Shown piece after piece: positions 15,812 to 24,644 of a DNA stretch of 30,336 nt (its first letter is position 1; every line of letters begins with the position of its first letter). Position numbers and translations under genes: made by a program. The notes under the pieces were generated by a model. The model did no database searches. It worked only from the letters and a program-made list of their open reading frames with translations, and was not told the origin of the DNA. This stretch comes from a virus: positions 1 through 30,336 of IMG/VR virus record IMGVR_UViG_3300009537_000115. One strand, 5' to 3'.

Positions 15812-18664
15812 TTACGCAAGTGCCGTCCAATTGGTCGTCCCGGTGCAGTAGTACGCCTTATTGCTATCACAATTGATGGCAATATCACCGGCGGTGCCGG
15901 TGAGCGCGGTATCGGGACTGGTTGTCCCATCACCCACCCAGACGTTGTTACTGTTCATGGCCAACACTTTGAAGAAGTTGGTCGCGGTCGGGGCATCTTG
16001 TGTGAAGGCGGCAATCGTGGTGCCCGTGGCACTGGCATGATCGTTCTTCACATTGAGCAAGGTACGCGTCCCCGTATCGGCAGAGTTCGTGACCAGGTTA
16101 ATCCCCGTGCCGGTGGTATGGGCGGTGTTATCACTGATATCCAGGATTGTCCCCGTCGTGACCGCGGCCGCCGAGAGGTTGAAGAGTTTTCCACCAGCTA
16201 ACGCATCTGAGCCTGTGACTTGGAACACCACCGTTTCATCATTCGCCGCTGAGGCGAATTCATTCAAGATGGCGGTCGATCCAGTCGTCCCCGTATGGTT
16301 AGAGTACAGGAGTCGTCCCGCCCCCGTAATGGCCGTCGCCGATGAGGCCAGATGCAAGCCAATCCCTGAGGTCAGGGCGTTGAGGTCACTGGCGTCAATC
16401 GCGGTGCCCGTCGTCATGGAAGACGCGGTCACATCGAGCGCGACACCGGCGGCTAACGCCGCAGAAGCCGTCACACGAAGGATCACGGTTTCGTCCGCGG
16501 CGGCTGAGGCGAATTCCGAAAGAATCGCACTCGAACCAGACACCCCAGTATGATCAACTCGTAAAATCCGTCCTGCACCGGTGATCGCGGTGGCACCCGA
16601 TTCGATACTCACGGCAATACCTGATGTCAGCGCATCGAGCGCATCCATCAAGATACCGGTTCCTGTAGTCATCGCATCAAGCCCAATGTCCATAAAGACA
16701 CCCGTGGTCAGCGACGCCGCATTGGCATCAATGACCCCCACCGTGCCGGTATAGGCCCCCGTGGTGGTGAGTTTCAAGACACTCCCATCTGTCGAGGCAC
16801 CGCCGGTGACATTCAAAACCCCACCAGAAGCGGTGACATTAGCCCCTCCACCCGTGAGTTCGGCGGCAAAGCCATCTGTCAATCCTGTTCCAGAAATGCG
16901 TAGCAGTCCCGTAGAAGTCGTTGCAGTATTCGCCACAATCGAGAGCACATCACCCGTGGTAACAATGGTGCCACTCGAAGTCAAGAGCATGGCGGTTCCC
17001 GTGGTCAAGGCATTCGCCGTGACGGTGACCGAGCCCGCCGATGTCGTACTTGATGCCACAACATCTAAGGAAACACCGGTCACATGAGGATTGGTAATTT
17101 GCACGGCATCACCTGATGAATCCACATCTTGGACCACTTCCAGCACAATGGTGCTATCAGTCAAGGTGCCGGCGGTCTGTGTGGCGACATTCTCAAATCG
17201 CGCGACCGAACCTGTACTCGTCAAGGTCCCCCCCGCACCATTTTGTACGGCGGTGCGAATGACTGAGAAGGCATCATAATCATCTGCCGTGGTGCCTGAC
17301 AATCGCGTACTGGTCCGACTGGAGACGATATCAATCAGTTGTCCGCTTTTGGCGGTCAACGTCGCACTGGACACCGTGTGATCCAGATTCAAGAGTTGGC
17401 CTGCGGCCAGTGCGGCCGAGGTCGACGTGAGCAGCAATCCAATTCCCGTCGTCAACCCATCGGCCGTCAGGTCCACCCCGTTCGCCGTGGTGATGGTATC
17501 AAGAATCAGATCGACCGCATCGGAGGTCGTGTCATCCGTGGTTAGGCTTAGTTCGCCAGACGAAATCGTCAGATCACCGTCAGTAATCACCAAGTCTCCA
17601 GTGGTATACGTGGCCACAGAGGTGCCTTCCGCACTGCCTGCGGAGGTCATATCGCCATTTTCTCGAATGGCAAAGATTTCCGTGACACCATCGTAAATGG
17701 CGAACGCCGCGCCGGCGGCGGTCATGGTCCCCGACACAATCGTAATCTTGAGAGCATCTCCCGATGTAATGGTGGAGCCGTCGATGTGCATCCCCACCCC
17801 CGTCGTGACCTTAGTGGTCAAGAGCATGGTGGTATCACCCGCATCCTGGGTCGTATCAACGGTTAAGACATCCGCCGCATCGCCGTTCTCACGAATCAAG
17901 AAGGCCTCGGCATGATCGATATCAATAATCTGCTTCACCTCCATCGTGCAGGTATCATCCCCCACGGTAAAGATATTCGTCGAGCCTTCTTGGATGGCGA
18001 GATAGTTCACACTGTCGCCCGTGGCATCCCCATCAATCACCACGCCATCGCCACCAGTCAGAGAATCAATATTAAAGATCATCCCATCCCCAGAGGTATT
18101 GGCCGTGGTCACCGAGAAGCCATTCGTGGTCGTGCGACCAGCCGCGGACACCGTAAAGTCCCCATCGGTAATGGTCTGCGAGCCGGTGGTCAGCATGATC
18201 GCATCGTCCGCATCCGCATTCATGGTAATCTCAAGCCCTTGCGGTGTCGTAGCCGATTCGGCCCCCATCGAGAGTTCGAGAAGTTTCAGGGTCCCCGTCG
18301 TATCATGCGCGCCCGTGCTATTAATGTGAAACACACTGGCGCTATTGGCGCCCGTGACGACCCCAGATTTCGTAATCAAGAGCCCGCCCGTGGTATCGGT
18401 TTGAGAATCAGTGAGGGTCACCGCGCCATTGTCCACCGTAATCGAACTCCCATTATCATAGGCCGAGTTCAGCGAATCTGATCCCCCGCCGCCCGCCAGG
18501 GCTGACCAGGTACTGCCACGATAATACTGGAGCACTTCGGTGGTTTCGTTCCAACGAATATCGCCGTCTTTGACAAAGTTGCTATTGAGATTAGATGATC
18601 GAAAGTCCAACTTATGCGCGGCGATTTTCGCATTATTGTCAATCGATCGATTTTTAATGGCCAT
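15812..18664 (-). CDS. Large repetitive fibre / decoration protein (950 aa)
   Basis: A Thr/Gly/Ala/Asp-rich protein built almost wholly of short beta strands of the type TTG(T/I)(A/G)(M/L)LL and LTTGIGLLLTS, consistent with a beta-helical or fibrous fold. Two consecutive 85-residue repeats are clear near the C-terminus. The N-terminus (IRWNETTEVLQYYRGSTWSA) and the C-terminus (DIAINCDSNKAYYCTGTTNW) are short W/Y-containing motifs typical of the ends of such phage fibres. It is the first gene after the major capsid protein and a UUCG hairpin. AACCT lies 9 nt before the ATG. Best guess is a long fibre or capsid decoration. Confidence 0.65.
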   Translation of the reverse strand: MAIKNRSIDNNAKIAAHKLDFRSSNLNSNFVKDGDIRWNETTEVLQYYRGSTWSALAGGGGSDSLNSAYDNGSSITVDNGAVTLTDSQTDTTGGLLITKSGVVTGANSASVFHINSTGAHDTTGTLKLLELSMGAESATTPQGLEITMNADADDAIMLTTGSQTITDGDFTVSAAGRTTTNGFSVTTANTSGDGMIFNIDSLTGGDGVVIDGDATGDSVNYLAIQEGSTNIFTVGDDTCTMEVKQIIDIDHAEAFLIRENGDAADVLTVDTTQDAGDTTMLLTTKVTTGVGMHIDGSTITSGDALKITIVSGTMTAAGAAFAIYDGVTEIFAIRENGDMTSAGSAEGTSVATYTTGDLVITDGDLTISSGELSLTTDDTTSDAVDLILDTITTANGVDLTADGLTTGIGLLLTSTSAALAAGQLLNLDHTVSSATLTAKSGQLIDIVSSRTSTRLSGTTADDYDAFSVIRTAVQNGAGGTLTSTGSVARFENVATQTAGTLTDSTIVLEVVQDVDSSGDAVQITNPHVTGVSLDVVASSTTSAGSVTVTANALTTGTAMLLTSSGTIVTTGDVLSIVANTATTSTGLLRISGTGLTDGFAAELTGGGANVTASGGVLNVTGGASTDGSVLKLTTTGAYTGTVGVIDANAASLTTGVFMDIGLDAMTTGTGILMDALDALTSGIAVSIESGATAITGAGRILRVDHTGVSGSSAILSEFASAAADETVILRVTASAALAAGVALDVTASSMTTGTAIDASDLNALTSGIGLHLASSATAITGAGRLLYSNHTGTTGSTAILNEFASAANDETVVFQVTGSDALAGGKLFNLSAAAVTTGTILDISDNTAHTTGTGINLVTNSADTGTRTLLNVKNDHASATGTTIAAFTQDAPTATNFFKVLAMNSNNVWVGDGTTSPDTALTGTAGDIAINCDSNKAYYCTGTTNWTALA
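16124..16633 (-). repeat. Two tandem 85-residue protein repeats (255 nt each)
   Basis: Units 16379-16633 and 16124-16378 each begin ALTSGI and share (S/G)ATAITGAGR(I/L)L, HTG, AIL-EFASAA-DETV, then ALA-G and TTGT. Period is exactly 255 nt. The resemblance at protein level is stronger than in the rest of the 950-aa protein, so this is the most recently duplicated part. Confidence 0.8.
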
Positions 18665-18672
18665 AGAGTGTA

Positions 18673-18684
18673 GAGGTTAACCTC
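18673..18684. promoter_or_regulatory. 12-bp perfect palindrome GAGGTTAACCTC
   Basis: A perfect 12-bp palindrome lies 9-20 nt before the ATG of the 950-aa fibre gene, in the gap after the capsid gene. It could be a protein-binding site or a small RNA hairpin. It includes the AACCT element seen before several other genes. Confidence 0.5.
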
Positions 18685-18707
18685 CCGAAGGATAGTGTTT
18701 CCCCCCA

Positions 18708-18723
18708 GGCCCCCGAAGGGGCC
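18708..18723 (-). terminator. C(UUCG)G tetraloop hairpin after the capsid gene
   Basis: On the transcribed strand this reads GGCCCC-TTCG-GGGGCC: a 6-bp all-GC stem closed by the extra-stable cUUCGg loop. It lies 28 nt after the major capsid stop. No U-run follows (TGGGGGG comes next), so it may be a leaky or partial terminator, or a 3'-end stabiliser that raises capsid mRNA relative to downstream genes. Confidence 0.6.
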
Positions 18724-18750
18724 CGAGGATACTTGCTAACCCGCTAAGAG

Positions 18751-19884
18751 TTATTGAACTTCTTTGAGCACACAGTGCCGATTACAGTTGTCGGCTCCAA
18801 GATTGCCATAGAAGGACACCACCGATTCGATGGCATCGACATTGGTCACCGGAACCATTTCACTAAAGGAGACATCTTTCAGCACATACAGCTTAATGTG
18901 TCGCTCGTCGATAAAGTACATGGTGTTCGCCGGAGCTTGACGATCCGGCACCACGGGAATCCCGTTATATTCGAGCGCCATAAAGCCGCCATCGAGGGTC
19001 ATGGTGTTTACGAACCGTTTATCGGACACCACAATTTCTCGATAGGCATCGCGAATGGCATGACGACAGAGGATGAGCGACACCATGCCGCCCTCTTCTT
19101 CCGCCGCGGTCAAGGACTGCTGCATCAGATCCAGAGTCAAATCGACATTACCAGACCCAGAATTATCCACCCGATTGGCATTCCACCAAGTATTGGTGGC
19201 ACGGGCCACACCTTGGAGGGTGGCCAGATTGGTACTGTCGTCCACAATACCTTCCAAGCCCATCATTTCGGTATTGGCCGTCTGGGCCCCCGAGTGATAG
19301 ATGCTTTCTCCGGTCGTGGTCGTCACCGACGCGGTGAGGGTAATTTGGGTCGCACTATCGACCGTACTGACCGTCCCCGTCGTAGCCGCCGTGCCGAAGT
19401 ATAAGACACGACCTGCGTAGAGATGGCTGGTATCACCCACGGTCTGGGTCGCACTGGCGGTCCCAGTCGTGACCGTGGTTAAGACACCGGTTCCAGAACC
19501 GAAAAATTGTCGGTTCATATCATGGGCCAGATCATCGGTGATCCGTTCCACTTCTCCCGTGAGCGCAGCCACGACCGCGCCACTGCCTTTCGAGGCGGCA
19601 ATGGTCGGACCGGTCACCCGCACGCGTCCATACGTCTGTTGACGAGAGATGGTGCTTTGGGTGTAGCGTTGATAATCCGCTGCCACTAAGGTGGCCCCAT
19701 CAGCGGCGGCCCCCACCGAGGGGTTTCGTCCGCTCCGGAGCACAATGACTTCCTGGTTCCCCGACATCGGGGCGCGCTTCAGGCGCTTCAAGAGCACCGT
19801 GGCGTTTTCAATTTGTTCGCGGACCGCGGGGAGATAATCATCCCGAAGCGCCGCACTAAAGGTACTAAGTGTTTGTTGTGCCAT
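18751..19884 (-). CDS. Major capsid protein (377 aa), HK97-fold type
   Basis: Start MAQQTLSTFSAALRDDYLPA, then AVREQIENATVLLKRLKRAP. Further marks are the E-loop-like region RQQTYGRVRVTGPTIAASKG, a spine helix region (EVERITDDLAHDMNRQFFGS) and a late P-domain/A-domain stretch (NTMTLDGGFMALEYNGIPVV, FIDERHIKLYVLKDVSF). Length and motif order fit HK97-fold capsid proteins of podovirus-like phages. It directly follows the scaffold gene (13 bp), the normal arrangement. Residues ~145-190 (TGVLTTVTTGTASATQTVGD and onward) are a low-complexity Thr-rich insertion, probably a surface domain. No protease gene is nearby, so maturation by cleavage is not suggested. AACCT lies 10 nt before the ATG. Confidence 0.8.
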   Translation of the reverse strand: MAQQTLSTFSAALRDDYLPAVREQIENATVLLKRLKRAPMSGNQEVIVLRSGRNPSVGAAADGATLVAADYQRYTQSTISRQQTYGRVRVTGPTIAASKGSGAVVAALTGEVERITDDLAHDMNRQFFGSGTGVLTTVTTGTASATQTVGDTSHLYAGRVLYFGTAATTGTVSTVDSATQITLTASVTTTTGESIYHSGAQTANTEMMGLEGIVDDSTNLATLQGVARATNTWWNANRVDNSGSGNVDLTLDLMQQSLTAAEEEGGMVSLILCRHAIRDAYREIVVSDKRFVNTMTLDGGFMALEYNGIPVVPDRQAPANTMYFIDERHIKLYVLKDVSFSEMVPVTNVDAIESVVSFYGNLGADNCNRHCVLKEVQ

Positions 19885-19897
19885 ACTGTATTAAAGG

Positions 19898-20560
19898 TTA
19901 TTCTGCTTCGAAGCGTTTTGCCGCGTGCAGCATGGCTTCCTGGAAGTTCTTCGGCGGTTTCTTCGAACCCGATGTATAGGTCGGGCCCGCTTTTTCCCCC
20001 GTGCCACTGGACCGTTTCTTGTCGAGGTCCGTGACATAATCCTCAATCGCTTGCTTCTTGAAGGTTTCCGCCGCCTGGTGGGCTTCGGCCGTGGCCTGCG
20101 CCACCGTCCACGACGGATGTTCAATCAGCATCGCTTTGACGACCTGATCTTGGGCCAAGGGATAGGATTGTTTGGCCACCGAAAGTTCTTCCTGAAAGCG
20201 CTGCATCAGCTGCTGACGCTTTAATTCCGCGATTTCTTCATTGACGACCTCGCGGACAAATCGTTTGGCTTCAGCCACTTCCGGATTGTCCTCGGCGGAG
20301 GAGCGGACTTCAGGGTGCTGAAGCTTCGTTTTGAGTTCAGACAGTTCTTGTTCCAGTTTCGTGAAGCGGTGTCCTTGATCGTAGTAGGACTTCTTCATAT
20401 CTTCTGGCGTTTTGAACTTGCCTGGTTCAAACCACTCTTGTTCCGGAGAGGCTGCCGTGGGTGTGGTGGTCTCTTGTTCCGTCGACTCCGAGGTGTCCTG
20501 ATCCTTCGGATCAGTCACTTGTTCCTCGTCGCCAGAGGAGACCAATTGGTCTTCGGCCAT
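19898..20560 (-). CDS. Scaffolding protein (220 aa)
   Basis: From ATG 20560 (MAEDQLVSSGDEEQVTDPKD) the protein has an acidic disordered N-terminus (~1-45), a conserved-looking junction (WFEPGKFKTPEDMKKSYYDQ), a long charged coiled coil (~60-140, including FTKLEQELSELKTKLQ and NEEIAELKRQQLMQRF), and a basic C-terminus (KKPPKNFQEAMLHAAKRFEA) of the type that binds capsid subunits. Highly charged helical content and position just before the major capsid gene are classic for scaffolds that direct procapsid assembly. No protease motif is seen. A few residues more upstream would need a TTG start. Confidence 0.75.
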   Translation of the reverse strand: MAEDQLVSSGDEEQVTDPKDQDTSESTEQETTTPTAASPEQEWFEPGKFKTPEDMKKSYYDQGHRFTKLEQELSELKTKLQHPEVRSSAEDNPEVAEAKRFVREVVNEEIAELKRQQLMQRFQEELSVAKQSYPLAQDQVVKAMLIEHPSWTVAQATAEAHQAAETFKKQAIEDYVTDLDKKRSSGTGEKAGPTYTSGSKKPPKNFQEAMLHAAKRFEAE

Positions 20561-20583
20561 GAGAAAAAACAATTAAAAAATAC

Positions 20584-20862
20584 TTAACTCGCTGGGGTCT
20601 CCTGCGACACCTTGGTTTGCAAGGCTTGGAGGGCTTCAATCAAATCCGTCACCGTCGCCGAAAAGGATTTATTGGTACTCATATACACATCTTGGGCGAC
20701 CTTGACGACCTGCATGACTTCATCAAACTCGTCCCGTTTCTTCGCCCCCATCGCTTGTTTCTCATACGTCGAGAGAATCAGATTTTCATTCCCTGAAAAT
20801 TCATCTTGATTCTTGAGTCGCGCTTCCATTTTTTCCGTAAGCTGCTGTTGATCGTAGGGCAT
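20584..20862 (-). CDS. Small helical protein between portal and scaffold (92 aa)
   Basis: Start MPYDQQQLTEKMEARLKNQD. The start overlaps the portal stop by one base (TAATG), which fixes it. The protein is predicted all-helical: NLILSTYEKQAMGAKKRDEF, DEVMQVVKVAQDVYMSTNKS, VTDLIEALQALQTKV. It has no cysteines, membrane segment or catalytic motif. Genes in this slot in podoviruses often encode portal- or scaffold-associated helpers. No named family is recognised. Confidence 0.6.
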   Translation of the reverse strand: MPYDQQQLTEKMEARLKNQDEFSGNENLILSTYEKQAMGAKKRDEFDEVMQVVKVAQDVYMSTNKSFSATVTDLIEALQALQTKVSQETPAS

Positions 20863-22868
20863 TAGAGTCCAAAGTTAGCAAATGGATTGGGCTGTTCCGC
20901 CGGAATCCCTTCCGCCGTTTGCGGCCCGACCGGTGTCGGCGCTTGCGGGAAGGGCGGTTGACCAGGAATCGGGCCGCCCGTACCTAACGGATTCGGCACC
21001 CGATTACCTTGCACCGGGGGCTGGTAGGGCTGGACGTTGCCGCGCATCTTGTCTTCTTTGCGAATCAAATCGAGCATCAACTTCTCTTCGCGCGTATTGG
21101 GTTTCAAATAGCCATTCAAAAAGGCGTAGTGACTCTGGAGGTGCGCTTCCACATCTTCGCGCCGCATCGGAAGAATCTCAGGACTTTGCCCTTGCGCGAC
21201 CATTTCGTTTTCCTGATCCGCTTGTCGGATCACGGTTTCTGGGTCACGGTCGAGCCCAATGGCATCGGATTCCACTTCGGAGATCACCCCTTCCAGTCCA
21301 AGCAGTTTGCGCACTTCATCCGGCCGGAGAATGCCCGCCTGCACCATTTGGAGATAAAAATCCATCTTCCCCACTTTGCTTTCCGGCAATTGACTTCTGA
21401 CGGTGAAGTACACGTCCACCCCCGACTTAATCGTGTCTTTCCCAATCGACCAAAATTGCACATCCTTATTCGCGCCAATCGTGCGGAACACGCGTCCCTT
21501 GGTAAATTTGAGCTGCATCATCCTCAAGAGATACCGCCCCACCTGACGGAGACTATCTTCAATTTTGAGTTTCTTATATTTCAAGGGCTTACTGGCCACA
21601 TCCCGATAGGCTTCCACAAACCGGCCCGAGATATTACTCTTCGTGAGACTGACCGGATCAATCGTAATCTGATTCGACACTTCATCGAGGAGTTTCCCGA
21701 CCCGATCGGCGGCGGCAAACATTTCCCCAGGCACCCCAATCCCTGGCTGAATCTGGGGCGGCGGGCCTTCAAAGCGCAGAATCGTGCCAAAGTCATTCGT
21801 GATGGGGGTTTTAAACGTGGTCGTCACATCCGCCAGAAGTTTGGGATTCCCCATCAATTCAATATTTCGAACAATCTGGGTATTGAGTTTATTATAGCGT
21901 TTCTGTAAATCGCGCACCCGTCGGCCTTCCCCAATCCCCCAGAACTTTTTCGGTTCGTAGTAATCGTAAAACGGCACAATGGGAAGCATCCCCATCTCAT
22001 TCTCTTCATCGCGCAGGAGCACGCCATTGGCGATCGTGGTCACACGATCCTTGGTCCAACACTCTTTCACCAACACATACCCATCGGCCACGTCGTCCGT
22101 GCTGGCCCGTTTCGCGACGGGGTCTTTCAGATCATCCCCGGCCGTCACATCCAGCTCCGACACGACGAGCATTTCCTCTTCACTACTCGCCGAGACATCA
22201 TTGTCCGGCTCGACCAGTTCGCCATACCGCTCAAAGACTTCTCGCACGTGGACCGGTTTGGCATGAATGACATACCGGGCATCGCGGATCGAGGTCGCCC
22301 GAGGATCGACAAACAGCTCCCAGGGGGAGAGCACCGAAAAATCAAAGCCCCCTTCCGTCACACGTTTGCCTCTCGACTCATCCATCCCGCCACGGCCGGT
22401 GTCAGGGTCCCAGAGAATTTTGAGGAAACTCGTCCCATAAATACTGGCCAGATAACAACAGTCCATGACATGCTGGCCCAGATCGTACTCATGCCAGAGA
22501 CTCTCAAACACTTTCCGAAGAATATGCGCATTCTGCCGATCCTGCGGTTCGTTGGTCGCGGGGAGAACTTGGAGACTGGGCACCTCGACCCCTAAGTCTG
22601 AGGCATTGTTAATCGTATAGGTCCAGATTTTATTCGTAATCAAATCATCCGGCCGCCGATTTTTGGGGGTGACCACAAAGAATTGATTCAGTTTCTCCGA
22701 CCAGCGAATATCTTGCCGGCCAATATAGTACTGATAATCAATCTTCCACTCTTGTTCGAGCCGATAGCGCGCCTGCTTGGCCGCTTCAAAGGATTGCGTC
22801 ACAAATTCGAGCGCGTGACGCGTCGATTCCTCAGACGGATTCGTCTGTTTCACGTTCTTTTTCGGCAT
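20862..22868 (-). CDS. Portal protein (668 aa), P22-like class
   Basis: Forms the dodecameric DNA entry/exit ring (family knowledge). N-terminal features: ALEFVTQSFEAAKQARYRLE, WKIDYQYYIGRQDIRWSEKL, then LITNKIWTYTINNASDLGVE. The wing/stem region holds DPDTGRGGMDESRG, a PWELFVDPRATSIRDARYVI motif typical of P22-type portals, PIVPFYDYYEPKKFWGIGEG and VRDLQKRYNKLNTQIVRNIE. Residues ~590-668 become Pro/Gln-rich (PYQPPVQGNRVPNPLGTGGP onward) and may enter the channel as a barrel or stay flexible. At 668 aa it is close to P22 gp1 in length. It follows TerL by 13 bp. Confidence 0.82.
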   Translation of the reverse strand: MPKKNVKQTNPSEESTRHALEFVTQSFEAAKQARYRLEQEWKIDYQYYIGRQDIRWSEKLNQFFVVTPKNRRPDDLITNKIWTYTINNASDLGVEVPSLQVLPATNEPQDRQNAHILRKVFESLWHEYDLGQHVMDCCYLASIYGTSFLKILWDPDTGRGGMDESRGKRVTEGGFDFSVLSPWELFVDPRATSIRDARYVIHAKPVHVREVFERYGELVEPDNDVSASSEEEMLVVSELDVTAGDDLKDPVAKRASTDDVADGYVLVKECWTKDRVTTIANGVLLRDEENEMGMLPIVPFYDYYEPKKFWGIGEGRRVRDLQKRYNKLNTQIVRNIELMGNPKLLADVTTTFKTPITNDFGTILRFEGPPPQIQPGIGVPGEMFAAADRVGKLLDEVSNQITIDPVSLTKSNISGRFVEAYRDVASKPLKYKKLKIEDSLRQVGRYLLRMMQLKFTKGRVFRTIGANKDVQFWSIGKDTIKSGVDVYFTVRSQLPESKVGKMDFYLQMVQAGILRPDEVRKLLGLEGVISEVESDAIGLDRDPETVIRQADQENEMVAQGQSPEILPMRREDVEAHLQSHYAFLNGYLKPNTREEKLMLDLIRKEDKMRGNVQPYQPPVQGNRVPNPLGTGGPIPGQPPFPQAPTPVGPQTAEGIPAEQPNPFANFGL

Positions 22869-22881
22869 AGCTTGGCGGCTG

Positions 22882-24321
22882 CTAGTTCCAGTCCAGATAG
22901 TCCATCACGGCCGGTTGGTCGAAGACGGGCTCTTGATCTGGATAGGCATAGTAATCATGTTCATACTTCACGAGTCGCTCGATCAAAGTCAAGGATTTCG
23001 GGGGACTTTTTAGGCGGTCACGGGTCGTCGGGCCGAGGAGCCACGTCACCAGGCCTAACGCGATGACACAATCGTCGTGAAACCCACTCGGCGCTTCGTA
23101 CTTCACGGTGGTCTCGGCCTGGTGGTAACTAAAGACTTCGAGTTCTTGGACTAAGGTCGGAATCCTTGGGAGCGAAATCCGTTGCTGGTCGATCGCCAGA
23201 CGCAGGTGTTCAATCAGATCCGCTTTCGTCGGCTTGCCCTGCTTACTAAAGCCCCGAAAGTGAAAGGGGGTAAGACTCACCCCGTCCCGACGCAACTGAT
23301 CGACCACCGGCACCCCCACGCCGGTACTATCAATAATGACTTTCGCGTGCTCATAGGTGGACCAGCGCGTAATCACGGTCTTGATGCGGCGGATTTGGGT
23401 CGGATAATCCAAACTGTTAAACCGATCCAGCGCCACCACATGGCCCGTCGTCAAGTCCATGACACAACAGGCGGTAAAATCTTCATATTTGGCCAAATCA
23501 ATGCCGATCCCATAGACCCGATCCTGACGCGGCACCTCGGTTTCGCCCCGAATCACCGGCGTTAAGATCGAGGCGGGGAAGACCGTCCCTCCCGATTCTT
23601 CAGGAATCGCCAGATGTTCTTGGTTAAAAATCTTCTCGGGCATCTGGGCTTTCGCGCGGGCTAACGCTTCCGGAGGATAGTACGGGCTACTGGATGAGGG
23701 GTAGTGATAGCTCTTATAGCCTTCGACCCCCTGCCGGCCTTTCAGCCATTCCTGATAAAACCAATTCTTGCCCCGAGGCGTACTAATCAAAAACGCCCAG
23801 CCCCCACGAATATCCAAGGTCGGATGGAGTTCGCCCCACCACATCTCCGGCGGAATCCGGGCCGCTTCGTCAATAATCAAGCCTGAGAGCGATTTCCCGA
23901 TCAAATTGCCCGATTCAATCGACTTACACTCCACGGTACTCCCATAGATCGATTTCATCGACAGGGTACTCTTATTCACCTGCACGAGGTCGGCAAAATA
24001 GGTCGACACCCATTTGTCCAGATAATCCCAAATTCTCCTGGTCAGATCATATTCCGGCGCGACAATCCAAATGGCTTGGTCTTTACTCAAGAGATGTTCC
24101 AGCGCCAGGGCGGCGGCCAGCATACTTTTCCCCAGCTGCCGCCCACACATGGCGAGATGGCGAGGGTACGTTTCAAACGCCTCGATGACCTCCACCTGCA
24201 AGGGATTGACTTTCGGCGTCCAGGGAGACCAGCCAATCGTCTTATAGAGACGCTGACGGTCGACCTTTCGTGGCATCTCGGAGGCGACGGCGCCACCGCT
24301 TCTGGATTGTTTTGAGGCCAT
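22882..24321 (-). CDS. terL: Terminase large subunit (479 aa)
   Basis: The packaging motor ATPase-nuclease. Walker A-like CGRQLGKS is at residues 59-66, Walker B with catalytic acid LIIDEA at 148-153 and the coupling motif ISTPRG at 179-184. The RNase H-like nuclease has acidic residues at GIDLAK (D275), IIDSTG (D331) and FHDDC (D416/D417). All motor and nuclease residues are present, and length is normal. ATG 24321 has a purine-rich AGAGAG about 6 nt upstream; MPRKVDRQ at 24276 is an alternative start that would reduce the 80-nt overlap with the 58-aa gene. TerS is about 1 kb away, separated by three small genes and a gap, which is unusual. Confidence 0.92.
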   Translation of the reverse strand: MASKQSRSGGAVASEMPRKVDRQRLYKTIGWSPWTPKVNPLQVEVIEAFETYPRHLAMCGRQLGKSMLAAALALEHLLSKDQAIWIVAPEYDLTRRIWDYLDKWVSTYFADLVQVNKSTLSMKSIYGSTVECKSIESGNLIGKSLSGLIIDEAARIPPEMWWGELHPTLDIRGGWAFLISTPRGKNWFYQEWLKGRQGVEGYKSYHYPSSSSPYYPPEALARAKAQMPEKIFNQEHLAIPEESGGTVFPASILTPVIRGETEVPRQDRVYGIGIDLAKYEDFTACCVMDLTTGHVVALDRFNSLDYPTQIRRIKTVITRWSTYEHAKVIIDSTGVGVPVVDQLRRDGVSLTPFHFRGFSKQGKPTKADLIEHLRLAIDQQRISLPRIPTLVQELEVFSYHQAETTVKYEAPSGFHDDCVIALGLVTWLLGPTTRDRLKSPPKSLTLIERLVKYEHDYYAYPDQEPVFDQPAVMDYLDWN

Positions 24322-24418
24322 GCGTCTCTCTTCGGAGATTACGAATCTCTTTCTGTACTGTGTCAAGGTCTTGCTGGAGCGGGGTCAGCCACATTTTCCT
24401 GATCCACTCCCTGATCAT
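24242..24418 (-). CDS. Small basic coiled-coil protein overlapping terL (58 aa)
   Basis: ATG 24418 (MIREWIRKMWLTPLQQDLDT) overlaps the stop of the 64-aa gene as ATGA. The protein is helical and basic (VQKEIRNLRRETHGLKTIQK, then RWRRRLRDATKGRP). It overlaps the terL start region by about 80 nt in another frame, so one of the two starts may be slightly wrong. The ATGA link makes it credible. Strong positive charge suggests nucleic-acid or terminase contact, which is inference. No family recognised. Confidence 0.5.
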   Translation of the reverse strand: MIREWIRKMWLTPLQQDLDTVQKEIRNLRRETHGLKTIQKRWRRRLRDATKGRPSASL

Positions 24419-24609
24419 GCCTCCCGCATGGTTTTCCGATACACGTTCTTTAGGGAGGACACCTGGCGACGACCCGAGACGGTGCGGGAGGCTTTCGCGC
24501 CCATCCGTCTCTTGCCCGTCCCGATCTTTTGGGACAGATTCTTCAGCGGGTTTCTGGTTTGGCCCGCCTTGTTCATCATGGGCCGTTTGTAGCCTAATCC
24601 TTTGGGCAT
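24415..24609 (-). CDS. Small, very basic protein (64 aa)
   Basis: ATG 24609 (MPKGLGYKRPMMNKAGQTRN) is preceded by AACCA at 8 nt. About a quarter of residues are Lys or Arg (LKNLSQKIGTGKRRMGAKAS, then RTVSGRRQVSSLKNVYRKTM), and there is no cysteine or hydrophobic core. Such composition suits a DNA- or RNA-binding or disordered protein. It lies between the RHH regulator and terL and ends in an ATGA overlap. No named family. Confidence 0.55.
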   Translation of the reverse strand: MPKGLGYKRPMMNKAGQTRNPLKNLSQKIGTGKRRMGAKASRTVSGRRQVSSLKNVYRKTMREA

Positions 24610-24644
24610 AGTGTGGTTGGTTAGAAAGTACGTATACGAACTTG

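Noticed and set aside
19887-19895. TGTATTAAA just before the capsid start as a sixth RHH operator
   Set aside because: It has one mismatch to the 9-mer. Several such matches are expected by chance in 30 kb.
20882-22595. Long plus-strand frames opposite the portal gene (for example 21009-21908)
   Set aside because: They are antisense to a clearly recognisable portal and rich in His/Phe/Arg/Ile, as expected of shadows.
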